DNA of 64,000 nt from Thalassotalea_H castellviae (GTDB lineage: Bacteria; Pseudomonadota; Gammaproteobacteria; Enterobacterales; Alteromonadaceae), in assembly GCF_031846185.1 (NCBI RefSeq), contig NZ_JAVRIF010000001.1:434001-498000 (forward strand). The letters are read 5' to 3'. Positions 48,005-55,982 of this stretch are shown piece by piece. Below the pieces are notes generated by a model, which worked only from the letters and a program-made list of their open reading frames with translations, did not search any database and had not been told where the DNA came from. Position 1 is the stretch's first letter. Every line of letters starts with the position of its first letter. A program made the translations under genes and the position numbers.

Positions 48005-48886
48005 TTAATGAATTACGCCCGGTTTTAACGCAAGCAAATCACAATCAAGTTTGCCTAAAACAAAGTCAATCGTATGTCCTTGAATCATTGATAAAATACC
48101 TTTATGTTCTCCACAACCTAAAACCACGATATCAGCATCCATTTTTGACGCTTGTTGGGGTAATAAGTCATCAACTAGCCCCTGCTCTATATGCAAATTA
48201 TCTTTATTCAAATGATGTTTTTCAGCAAGTAATGTTAAATGTTCAGAATGGCTAGAAAACTTACTTTTTTCCGGTTGAACATCAATTGTAGGAAAAGACA
48301 TCAAACAACTTTCTAAATAACAGTTTAATAAATGAATATCCCCATCTAATAGGTGAGCAACATAACAAGTACTATCGACTATTTCTCGGTTGAGCCTTTG
48401 ATGTACTAGTGTCTCCTCTTCTGTTTCAATAGCCGCTAAAATTTGCCCTTTATTATGCCATGTTTTATTTTTGACAAACATCGTCGGAATATTAGAAGCA
48501 TACAGTAAATTTGAATTTTCATGTCCGTCAAATGACCACAAACTTTCATCTTTATTCTGGTATTCACATACCACTAAATCACAGTTATTTTGATTAAAAA
48601 AACTATGCAAAATCTTGTTTTTATCACCTACATTAAATTTCTCACAACTAATATTTATACCTTGCTGATGAGCTGATTCAACGAGTTTATGCAATAATAT
48701 AAATTCTTTATTTTGAGCTACTTCAGCTTTTTTTAACCATTTATTAATATAAGAAGGACTCTTTTCAAAGTACAAAACTTTGAGATTTGCATGGCTAATA
48801 TTCGCAAGTTGTATTGCCTTTTTAATAGCCGGGAACCCTTCATTTTTTGAGTGTGCTAAAGCCAATATGTTGTTAATACATTCCAT
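48005..48886 (-). CDS. Tandem universal stress protein (UspE-like)
   Basis: The 293-residue cytosolic protein has two UspA-type domains. The first (1-140) begins NNILALAHSKNEGFPAIKKA. The second (about 150-290) retains an ATP-binding-like pattern GCGEHKGILSMIQGHTIDFV near its end. I chose ATG 48886 because GGGAG lies 8 bases upstream; the frame extends to a TTG at 48901. UspE-like proteins affect stress survival and motility in E. coli. The first domain lacks a clear nucleotide motif. Confidence 0.85.
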   Translation of the reverse strand: MECINNILALAHSKNEGFPAIKKAIQLANISHANLKVLYFEKSPSYINKWLKKAEVAQNKEFILLHKLVESAHQQGINISCEKFNVGDKNKILHSFFNQNNCDLVVCEYQNKDESLWSFDGHENSNLLYASNIPTMFVKNKTWHNKGQILAAIETEEETLVHQRLNREIVDSTCYVAHLLDGDIHLLNCYLESCLMSFPTIDVQPEKSKFSSHSEHLTLLAEKHHLNKDNLHIEQGLVDDLLPQQASKMDADIVVLGCGEHKGILSMIQGHTIDFVLGKLDCDLLALKPGVIH

Positions 48887-49269
48887 CGAAATAACTCCCA
48901 ATGACGTTATTTTACTTATTTCTGAATAATAAACATTAGCTGAATTGTAAAAAAAACCTAAATAAGAATAAGACTGATTTAAACTAAAAAAAGCTTCGTT
49001 AGAGTAAAAAATTGTAAAATTATTAACTGTAAAGTATTCACACTGAAATGCTTATTAAAATATGACTTAAAATGAATATGTTATAAATTATTCCACCTTA
49101 TAATTTTTGTTATCACTGTTAGCTTTCAAACGTCATTTCAAAAGATCAACTTTTAAATTGTAAAGATTTTTATACAGAAATAAAAATATTAAAATACAAA
49201 GTTGTTGCACTTGCAATATAATTTCGATTGGTTATTCTGTCAAAAACCATTGATAGGAAATCAACTATT
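48887..49269. other. AT-rich intergenic region between divergent usp and nitroreductase-like genes
   Basis: These 383 very AT-rich bases contain no convincing open frame. A TATAAT at 49217-49222 is a plausible -10 for the plus-strand gene, overlapping a small TTGCA-C-TTGCAA repeat. No strong -35, hairpin or recognised operator was found. Confidence 0.45.
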
Positions 49270-49944
49270 ATGCAATCTCATGACGCTGACCCGCTTACAG
49301 ATTACATTGAGTATTCTTGTGAAGAAATGCTTGCTCGCTCAGAAACATTTTATGCCGAAATAAAGCGCCGCCATTCGATCCGCAGCTTTAGCAATCGTCC
49401 GGTCCCACAGGCTGTGATTGAAAACTGTATCAAATCTGCAGCTACGGCACCAAGCGGTGCCAATCATCAGCCTTGGCATTTTGTCGCCGTTCATAGTGAC
49501 GATATTAAAAAACAAATCCGTGAACAAGCAGAAAGCCATGAGCGGAGTTTTTATGAAGGTCGAGCGGGTGAAGAGTGGCTAGATGCTTTAAAGCCTTTAG
49601 GCACTGATGCCAATAAACCCTACTTAGAAGAAGCACCTTGGTTAATTGCTATTTTTAGCCAAAAAAAGGGCGGTATTCATGCCGATGACAATAATACTAA
49701 TTATTACGTCCATGAATCGGTCGGGATTGCGACTGGTTTTTTAATTAACGCACTGCATTCTTCTGGCTTAGTTACCTTAACCCACACCCCTAAGCCAATG
49801 TCTTTTTTAAGTAAAATTTGTCAACGCCCTGAAAATGACCGTGCTTACATGTTAATTATCACAGGTTATCCTGCTGAAGATGCCACGGTGCCACATCATG
49901 CTTTAGTCAAAAAATCTTTCGACGAAGTGTGCACCATTTTATAA
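49270..49944 (+). CDS. Nitroreductase-fold flavoprotein, iodotyrosine-deiodinase-like
   Basis: This FMN-dependent nitroreductase-superfamily protein has 224 residues from ATG 49270, chosen because TGATAGGAAATC precedes it; upstream there is only a TTG. It has RRHSIRSFSNRPVP (FMN phosphate contacts), AATAPSGANHQPWHF, and ESVGIATGFLINALHSSGLV. It aligns well, from memory, with human iodotyrosine deiodinase. The three residues that grip the zwitterion of iodotyrosine (human E157, Y161, K182) correspond to E91, Y95 and K116 with identical spacing. Reductive dehalogenation of halotyrosines is therefore predicted. It is a single gene with its own terminator. Confidence 0.82.
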   Translation: MQSHDADPLTDYIEYSCEEMLARSETFYAEIKRRHSIRSFSNRPVPQAVIENCIKSAATAPSGANHQPWHFVAVHSDDIKKQIREQAESHERSFYEGRAGEEWLDALKPLGTDANKPYLEEAPWLIAIFSQKKGGIHADDNNTNYYVHESVGIATGFLINALHSSGLVTLTHTPKPMSFLSKICQRPENDRAYMLIITGYPAEDATVPHHALVKKSFDEVCTIL

Positions 49945-49962
49945 CGAACAAATAATTACGAC

Positions 49963-49996
49963 AAAAAAAGGAATGCTGAGTTGGCATTCCTTTTTT
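49963..49996 (+). terminator. Rho-independent terminator after the deiodinase-like gene
   Basis: AAAAAAGGAATGC pairs with GCATTCCTTTTTT, a strong stem flanked by A and T runs. It could also serve the convergent minus-strand gene. Confidence 0.9.
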
Positions 49997-50015
49997 CAAT
50001 ATTGAGTCAAATCTA

Positions 50016-50234
50016 TTAACTACAATCAAGTTCAATGTCAGTACATTTTTTTGCACAACGTATCGTCGACGGTTCGTCTAAATGGCTCAAGTTTATAGTC
50101 AAGTTTTGCTTACATTGCGGACATTGGCTAATCCGGCCCGCTAACACTTTTTTGATGAAATTTTTTTGCTGATGAAAAGAGTCACTGGTTGACTTATTAA
50201 ATGACTTTAATTGAGTATGTTCAAACATAACCAC
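50016..50234 (-). CDS. Small zinc-ribbon-like protein
   Basis: The 72-residue protein has two cysteine pairs: CPQCKQNLTI and, about 20 residues later, CAKKC. They look like a zinc ribbon near the C-terminus. A second Met (MFEHTQ) two codons downstream is an alternative start. It overlaps the stop of the RraB-like gene by one base, so it is co-translated with it. The family is not recognised with certainty. Confidence 0.65.
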   Translation of the reverse strand: MVMFEHTQLKSFNKSTSDSFHQQKNFIKKVLAGRISQCPQCKQNLTINLSHLDEPSTIRCAKKCTDIELDCS

Positions 50235-50581
50235 TATTTGTTTTCGCTAACGCAATACCAACCATCAAATTTTCCTTTTAATGGCTCAGAGCTAGTTTCT
50301 AATAAATGCTGATAAGCCGACAGGTTTTCATAAGTAGCCGGCATTTCTGGGTAAGCGGTGATTTCCCATGGGTATTCTTCGCTTTCTTGATAACTACAAA
50401 AAGATAATTTTTGATTATTTTCAAGTAACAATTGGCCAAATTTCAATGCCAATTCTTGATCAGGAAAAATTACAGAAAATTCTATTTCTCGTGCTTGTGA
50501 AAGATCATCGCCGTCTAACAACATTTGCCATAAAGCATCACCATTATTATCACTTGGGAAAAGTGTTAGGTCACGTTCCAT
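50234..50581 (-). CDS. RraB-like protein (ribonuclease E inhibitor family)
   Basis: The 115-residue acidic protein has the RraB-type fold pattern. It opens with FPSDNNGDALWQMLLDGDDL, has the middle segment REIEFSVIFPDQELALKFGQ, and closes with GKFDGWYCV, where RraB has a YDGWG motif. RraB binds RNase E and changes the degradosome. This protein differs enough from E. coli RraB that it may be a paralogue of the superfamily. It is paired with a small zinc-ribbon gene. Confidence 0.65.
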   Translation of the reverse strand: MERDLTLFPSDNNGDALWQMLLDGDDLSQAREIEFSVIFPDQELALKFGQLLLENNQKLSFCSYQESEEYPWEITAYPEMPATYENLSAYQHLLETSSEPLKGKFDGWYCVSENK

Positions 50582-50841
50582 TTATTTTGCCTTTTTTGTG
50601 TCTATGAGCGTTAACACAGCGCCATAGCACTTCAATACCGTATTTAGTTACCGTTAAGTTTAATAGTAAAGTTGGTAAATTAACATGTAAACTTTTAGCT
50701 AATTTCATTAAATGATAAAACCCATTATTTAATGTTCGAATTCTAGAAGCTAATTGCTACAATACGTTTTTGGGTGAAGTCCTTGTTAACTCTAACAACC
50801 CACTTGCTTTGACCAGCATAATTTAATGAAACTAAGCTTAC

Positions 50842-51729
50842 ATGATAAAATTTGAACGCCATATTAATGTTTCGACGGATAACCTCAATTTACTTGAGTT
50901 ATTAGCCGAGAGTTGCAGTGAATTTTCACTAAGTAAGGCGAAATTAAAAGACGCAATCAATAAAGGCGCCTTGTGGTTGTCACGCGGTAAATATACGCAA
51001 CGCATTAGAAAAATCAAAAAAAGTCTACAACCACATGATGTTATTCACTTTTACTACGATGAAAAAGTGTTGAATCAACTTCCTCCGCAAGCACAGTTAA
51101 TGGCAGACCTGAATCAATACAGTGTGTGGTACAAACCATACGGCATGTTAAGTCAGGGGTCGAAATGGAGCGACCATTGCACTATTGCGCGCTGGGCAGA
51201 AACTCATTTATTACCCCAAAGACCGGCGTTTATTGTTCATCGGTTAGACCGAGCTGCATCGGGCTTAATCATCATTGCTCATAGTAAAAAAATGGCACGA
51301 GCTTTTAGCGAAATATTTGAAAATCACCATTTACAAAAAATTTATCAAATAATTGTCCACGGAATTTTACCTGATAACTTTGATAATAAAATGGGTTTAG
51401 AAGTCACTGAAAAGATTGATGATAAAAGTGCCAAATCTACTTTTTACCGACAAGAGGTCGATCAACAAACTCAATTAACTTTAGCGAAAGTAAGCATTGA
51501 AACCGGTAGAAAACATCAAATAAGAAAACACGCGGCGAGCATTCATTTACCTGTGGTGGGAGATAGATTGCACGGCGATCAAACCAAGAAAATACCTGAG
51601 ACAGTAAATTTACAATTGTGTGCAGTTGAATTGCAGTTTACTTGCCCTGTCAGCCAAATAGATAAACATTTTAAATTACCAAGTCAATTATCATTATCGT
51701 TAACCGACTTGGTTAATTTATTGAGATAA
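50842..51729 (+). CDS. RNA pseudouridine synthase, RluA family
   Basis: The 295-residue enzyme isomerises uridine in rRNA or tRNA. The catalytic Asp is in the conserved HRLDRAASGLIIIAH. Further motifs are YSVWYKPYGMLSQG and GRKHQIRKHAASIHLPVVGD. The N-terminal 80 residues are basic and resemble a divergent S4-like RNA-binding region. The RluA family covers several targets and I cannot assign one. It is convergent with the dapA-like gene. Confidence 0.88.
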   Translation: MIKFERHINVSTDNLNLLELLAESCSEFSLSKAKLKDAINKGALWLSRGKYTQRIRKIKKSLQPHDVIHFYYDEKVLNQLPPQAQLMADLNQYSVWYKPYGMLSQGSKWSDHCTIARWAETHLLPQRPAFIVHRLDRAASGLIIIAHSKKMARAFSEIFENHHLQKIYQIIVHGILPDNFDNKMGLEVTEKIDDKSAKSTFYRQEVDQQTQLTLAKVSIETGRKHQIRKHAASIHLPVVGDRLHGDQTKKIPETVNLQLCAVELQFTCPVSQIDKHFKLPSQLSLSLTDLVNLLR

Positions 51730-51742
51730 ATCACCGACAACA

Positions 51743-52666
51743 CTATGCAGGGCTGTAAGTAAAATCATCATCGCTGAGAAGTTGTAATGTATCGCCAACG
51801 ATATCGCTTTGCGATAGTTCAGACAATAATGCGAAACCTTGCTGACGTTGTTCAAGGGTTAGCGCTTGATAAGGCAATCTAAAGTTTGCAGAAACTGCGT
51901 TTGTCATCATTAAAGCCGTATTAATAGCAATAGGATTTGGCTCACAAAACAACCACTTCATTAAGCCATTCATTTCTCCATTCAATGAATCATTTTTTTC
52001 ATCCATAAGCTTACGCATTAAACCTGGGACTATATTAGACGTAACCGAAATAACGCCGTGCGAGCCAAATTGATGACGACCATCATGACTTTCATCATCA
52101 TTACCAGACCAACAGGCAATACCTTTCTTTTCATAATAAGCAATACGTTCGTTGCCCGCACACTCTTTTACCCCGATAAAATTCTCTAGTTCAGCTAATG
52201 GTTCAATAATATCCGGTGTTAAGTCTTGACCCGTACGACCTGGCACGTTGTAAATAAACGCCGGTCCAATTGCTAATACTCGTTTAAAGTGTTCAATAAC
52301 ACCCGCTGTAGATGTACGACCATAATAAGGGTTGATTTGTAAAGCAGCGTCCATTCCCATCGCAAAGCCATTTTCAGTGGCTTTAATAGCTTCACGGGTA
52401 TTATTACTACCGGTATTACCCACAATAATTAACTTTTCGCCATATTGATGAACACTATGTGCAATTAACATTAAGTGCTCTTCCCAACTCAATAAATGAC
52501 CTTCACCGGTTGTACCTCCAACAATAATACCATCAACACCTGCAGCTATTTGCTCAGCGATTAATTTATCGTACGTCGGTAAATCAATATCACCATTGCT
52601 GTGGTATGGGGTTTTTATCGCGGTAATTAAACTAGCGGCTTTTAATTGCTTCATCCGTAATCTCAT
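51743..52666 (-). CDS. dapA: Dihydrodipicolinate synthase, plant-type-like
   Basis: This Schiff-base aldolase condenses pyruvate with aspartate semialdehyde in lysine synthesis. GGTTGEGHLLSWEEH holds the substrate loop. Tyr in FIYNVPGRTGQDL and the Schiff-base Lys in GVKECAGNERI are intact. Its 307 residues resemble plant enzymes much more than E. coli DapA, for example WSGNDDESHDGR, VISVTSNIVPGLMRKLM, WLFCEPNPIAINTA and the terminal LLSDDDF. A second Met at residue 5 is an alternative start. A paralogous member of the NAL/DHDPS superfamily is possible. Confidence 0.83.
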   Translation of the reverse strand: MRLRMKQLKAASLITAIKTPYHSNGDIDLPTYDKLIAEQIAAGVDGIIVGGTTGEGHLLSWEEHLMLIAHSVHQYGEKLIIVGNTGSNNTREAIKATENGFAMGMDAALQINPYYGRTSTAGVIEHFKRVLAIGPAFIYNVPGRTGQDLTPDIIEPLAELENFIGVKECAGNERIAYYEKKGIACWSGNDDESHDGRHQFGSHGVISVTSNIVPGLMRKLMDEKNDSLNGEMNGLMKWLFCEPNPIAINTALMMTNAVSANFRLPYQALTLEQRQQGFALLSELSQSDIVGDTLQLLSDDDFTYSPA

Positions 52667-52696
52667 GTATTGGGTTAAATATTTAAAGGGTGGAAA

Positions 52697-53077
52697 CTAG
52701 CAGTGGGCGATCTTATCAATAACGCGTCTAAGGATAAACACCTCATTGCTAACAATATGCTTATATTTAAAAAATTGATGGGTTAATTCTAAGACCTTAT
52801 AGGCATGATAATTATTTTGGTCAGCTAAATCTGCGGCGTATTGTTCATCATCGATGTATTCTGCTTTTGCTATAGTAAAATGGATATCACCAACAAGTCC
52901 CCAATCACCAAACTCGATCGAGTGTTCTATTACTTCACCTTGCTTTCCATGGATTGAAAAAGCAAATTCATATGCCCCATCTTCAGACATTTTAGCAAGT
53001 TCTGTTTGAATGGCGCCATCTGGTAGCACTTCGCTACGATACCAAGAACCAAATAATTGTTGCCGTTGAAAATTCAT
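52697..53077 (-). CDS. Unrecognised 126-residue protein
   Basis: This cytosolic acidic protein begins NFQRQQLFGSWYRSEVLPDG. It looks beta-rich and might adopt a small lipocalin-like barrel, judging from an N-terminal GSWYRSE and alternating strands. That is speculative. No signal peptide or known motif is present. It lies 30 bases upstream of the dapA-like gene on the same strand and may be co-transcribed with it. Confidence 0.6.
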   Translation of the reverse strand: MNFQRQQLFGSWYRSEVLPDGAIQTELAKMSEDGAYEFAFSIHGKQGEVIEHSIEFGDWGLVGDIHFTIAKAEYIDDEQYAADLADQNNYHAYKVLELTHQFFKYKHIVSNEVFILRRVIDKIAHC

Positions 53078-53137
53078 CTTTGAAAATAATTAATTTCTTT
53101 ACCGGCAATAATACGCTATTCATACATACTAGGCATT

Positions 53138-53160
53138 AAAAAAGCGACAATAAGTCGCTT
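53138..53160 (-). terminator. Rho-independent terminator downstream of the DUF4097 gene
   Basis: On the minus strand AAGCGAC and GTCGCTT pair around TTATT, followed by six T residues. Confidence 0.82.
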
Positions 53161-53196
53161 AAATTAACTACTTTTTTAACCATAGGTCAGCAGATA

Positions 53197-53964
53197 TTAA
53201 TTTTTCCGTAATTTGACACCGCCATTAACACTTTCAATAGAAATACGTATATCTCCAGAGCCAATCGTTCCGTGTAAATTTTTACCAGAGAACATGTTTT
53301 TATTAACCGATAAGCCAAAGTCATTTCGGATACTTCCGTTCATCGTATCTATTTCAACATCGGCATTAATTGACTCAGGTAAATTTAATTCTATACGGCC
53401 GTTAACGGTATCTATAGAGATATCGCGTAAATCATTGGATAGCGACTGATAGGTGGCGACTATACTCCCGTTGACGGAATTGATTTCGCTGTCTTTTGTT
53501 AAGCCTTTAGCCTCAATAGACCCATTGACTAAATCAATATTGACCTCGCCTTCTACGCCTTCAACAATTAATGAGCCGTTAACTAAATCAATAGAAGACA
53601 AGCGAGTATATCGTGGCACCATCACGGTATATTCAACACTACCGGAGTGATTCCTCCCCCACCCTGATGATTTTTTATAATGCGTTTCAACACTTATACC
53701 ACGATCATTCTCATTCATTTCAATCGTGATCCTTTCTCGTGCAGCTTGATTTTTAGCTTTAATAACAGCATTCACTTTAATTTTATCATTATCCCAAGCA
53801 CGTATTTCCACATCACCATTGACATTATCTAAGCGAAATTCAGTTGGCTCTGCTACTGTAAATATTTTAGTAATTTCATCATGTACTTCCGCCGTTGCAG
53901 TACCACTAAGTATTGATGTCAACAAAACGAAACCAACAACACTACTCATATTTAATAATTTCAT
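53197..53964 (-). CDS. DUF4097-family secreted beta-helix protein
   Basis: The protein has a signal peptide (SSVVGFVLLTSILSGTATA, cleavage near residue 26). About five imperfect repeats follow, each centred on VNG or MNG: DLVNGSLIVEG, DLVNGSIEAKG, SVNGSIVATY, DTVNGRIELN and DTMNGSIRNDF. They predict a right-handed beta-helix as in DUF4097/DUF2807 proteins. I use ATG 53964 because AAAAGGAATAAAG precedes it. It likely sits in the periplasm or on the outer face. No sigma-factor or kinase partner is adjacent. Confidence 0.83.
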   Translation of the reverse strand: MKLLNMSSVVGFVLLTSILSGTATAEVHDEITKIFTVAEPTEFRLDNVNGDVEIRAWDNDKIKVNAVIKAKNQAARERITIEMNENDRGISVETHYKKSSGWGRNHSGSVEYTVMVPRYTRLSSIDLVNGSLIVEGVEGEVNIDLVNGSIEAKGLTKDSEINSVNGSIVATYQSLSNDLRDISIDTVNGRIELNLPESINADVEIDTMNGSIRNDFGLSVNKNMFSGKNLHGTIGSGDIRISIESVNGGVKLRKN

Positions 53965-54064
53965 CTTTATTCCTTTTCTCATAAACTTGATTTATACCAT
54001 TAGTAACAACAAATAATAAAAAGGTTTAAATACCCTCAGTAAATAGTTAAATTACTTTCCTAGC

Positions 54065-55369
54065 GTGAGTATTAATAACAGGGACACAGGTTTGGATAAT
54101 CTTAAGATTCAATTGCTTTTAACCGGAAATGAATTGATGGTGGGAGATATTATTGATTCAAATTCTGCCATGATTGCACAATATTTATTACCTTTAGGTG
54201 CTTCGATTGAGCGGAAAGTAACGGTGGCAGATGACATAGAGTTACTCATTCATGAAATTCAAACAATAAGTAAACAGGCCGATGTACTGATCATTAATGG
54301 TGGTTTAGGTCCAACAATTGATGATTTAACCGCACAAGCACTTGCCAAAAGCTGTCAGCTGCCTTTAACAGAACACCCTAGTGCTGTTAACCATCTACAA
54401 GATTGGGCGAGTCGTCGCGGCATTCCTTTAGATAAAACAAACCTAAAACAAGCGATGCTTCCCCAAAGTGTCAATATTATCGAAAATAGGACGGGAAGCG
54501 CTGTCGGTTTCCATCTTAATTTTCAACAATGCGATATATATTGTACACCTGGAGTACCTAGCGAATTAGCCATCATGCTCCAAGAAGAAGTGATACCGTT
54601 AATACAACCCAAATTATCACAACATCAGCATTATCAGGTATTACGACTTCATGTTTTCGGGCTAGGTGAATCAACTTTACAAGCGTTATTAGTAGAAAAA
54701 TTCCCTGCGTGGCCAAAAGAAGTTGATATTGGCTTTAGAGCTTCTTCACCCTTTTTAGAATTAAAATTAACGATTCATCAAAAGCAACATATTGAGAGTT
54801 TAACAACGTGTCGAGATAAACTTTATCATTTATTAGGGGATCATATTTTATCCCAACTGAATGATAAAACGCCCACCATGGCAGAATACGTATTACACTT
54901 ATTACAACAAAAAAATCAAAGTATTTGCACTGCGGAGTCTTGTACCGGCGGTTTGATATCAAGTTTATTGACGAATATTGCTGGTTCTTCCAAATCATTT
55001 GAAGCGGGATACGTTACCTACTCCAATAAAGCTAAACAACAGATGCTAGATGTCAGCAATGAAACACTTCAACAATATGGTGCTGTTAGCGAACAAGTGG
55101 TTATCGAAATGGCACAAGGTGCATTAGCGAAATCTGATGCTACTTATGCAATTGCTGTTTCTGGGATTGCTGGTCCAGATGGTGGTTCGAAAGAAAAACC
55201 AGTCGGCTCTGTATGGATAGCCTGGGGAAGTGACAAAAAGATCAAAACCGTTTACCTTTGTATAAAAGGCACAAGACGTTACTTTCAAACGGCTGTAGCC
55301 AATAGAGCATTAGATTTAATAAGACGAGAATTAATTGCTAGTACGCAACAACCTTATTATTTTAACTAA
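54065..55369 (+). CDS. cinA: CinA family nicotinamide-nucleotide amidohydrolase
   Basis: The two-domain CinA has 434 residues. The N-terminal MoCF-like domain (1-250) has LLTGNELMVGDIIDSN and INGGLGPTIDDLTAQAL. The C-terminal amidase domain (about 270-430) has TAESCTGGLISSLLT, YVTYSNKAKQQML and VSGIAGPDGGSKEKPVGSVW. It deamidates nicotinamide mononucleotide in the pyridine nucleotide cycle; the N-terminal domain acts on ADP-ribose in some bacteria. The start is GTG at 54065. Confidence 0.93.
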   Translation: MSINNRDTGLDNLKIQLLLTGNELMVGDIIDSNSAMIAQYLLPLGASIERKVTVADDIELLIHEIQTISKQADVLIINGGLGPTIDDLTAQALAKSCQLPLTEHPSAVNHLQDWASRRGIPLDKTNLKQAMLPQSVNIIENRTGSAVGFHLNFQQCDIYCTPGVPSELAIMLQEEVIPLIQPKLSQHQHYQVLRLHVFGLGESTLQALLVEKFPAWPKEVDIGFRASSPFLELKLTIHQKQHIESLTTCRDKLYHLLGDHILSQLNDKTPTMAEYVLHLLQQKNQSICTAESCTGGLISSLLTNIAGSSKSFEAGYVTYSNKAKQQMLDVSNETLQQYGAVSEQVVIEMAQGALAKSDATYAIAVSGIAGPDGGSKEKPVGSVWIAWGSDKKIKTVYLCIKGTRRYFQTAVANRALDLIRRELIASTQQPYYFN

Positions 55370-55491
55370 AAAAGAAAGGCATAAGTCACACGCCATAATA
55401 GTAACTTTTTCATGTGATAACTTGTTATTTATTGCGTATTAAATCAAAACTTTATATATTTATATTAATCTAAACTAAACTGTCACAAAAA

Positions 55492-55577
55492 AAAGGCAAT
55501 AGGGTGTGAAAAATATTGGCTATGAATAAAGATATTTAGTGTCTTAACAGGGAAATCCCGATAATTTATTAGCCTTT
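55492..55577 (+). other. Structured 5' leader before the 55610 gene (candidate RNA element)
   Basis: AAAGGCAATA near 55492 can pair with TATTAGCCTTT ending at 55577. This encloses a hairpin GGGAAATCCC and an AAATAT/ATATTT pairing. The element sits immediately before the ribosome-binding site. I could not match it to a known riboswitch class, and c-di-GMP riboswitch cores are absent. Confidence 0.3.
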
Positions 55578-55609
55578 AACATCATCATAAAGCTATTTAG
55601 GAGTATATT

Positions 55610-55936
55610 TTGATTGAGAAGAATTTTATCACCAGTGGTAGAAACACAATCATCCATAAAATTCGTAAGTTTGATTTATTAATCATCAATGGTGCTCACC
55701 CGGTTGTGGTAATCAGTAATAGAGGTATTGGCATATATAACGGAGAGATACCTCGAAAAAAATCAGATGCAAAAAAAGCTTATCAAGATGTTGTTGATGT
55801 TGCCTCTACCGATGTATTCGGTGAAGAGAAAACGTTGATATTTATCCAAGCATTGGATAATAAAGAATATAAAATTGATTATTCTAAAGTTGGCACCAAA
55901 AACTTCATTAGAATTCATCAAGAAAATTATACTTAA
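55610..55936 (+). CDS. Unrecognised 108-residue protein upstream of the FapA-like gene
   Basis: This small protein with TTG start at 55610 is supported by TTAGGAG 6 bases upstream. It is basic at the N-terminus and contains FDLLIINGAHPVVVISNRGIG, then a charged helix with KKSDAKKAYQDVVDVA. No known family is recognised. It lies 46 bases before the FapA-like gene on the same strand and is probably in an operon with it. Confidence 0.6.
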   Translation: MIEKNFITSGRNTIIHKIRKFDLLIINGAHPVVVISNRGIGIYNGEIPRKKSDAKKAYQDVVDVASTDVFGEEKTLIFIQALDNKEYKIDYSKVGTKNFIRIHQENYT

Positions 55937-55982
55937 CATTCTTTGTAATAAAGTAATAATTAAGTAAAAGAGAGCTTATAAC

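Noticed and set aside
55492..55577. Cyclic-di-GMP riboswitch before the FapA-like unit
   Set aside because: The conserved GEMM core sequences are missing; only a generic foldable leader remains.
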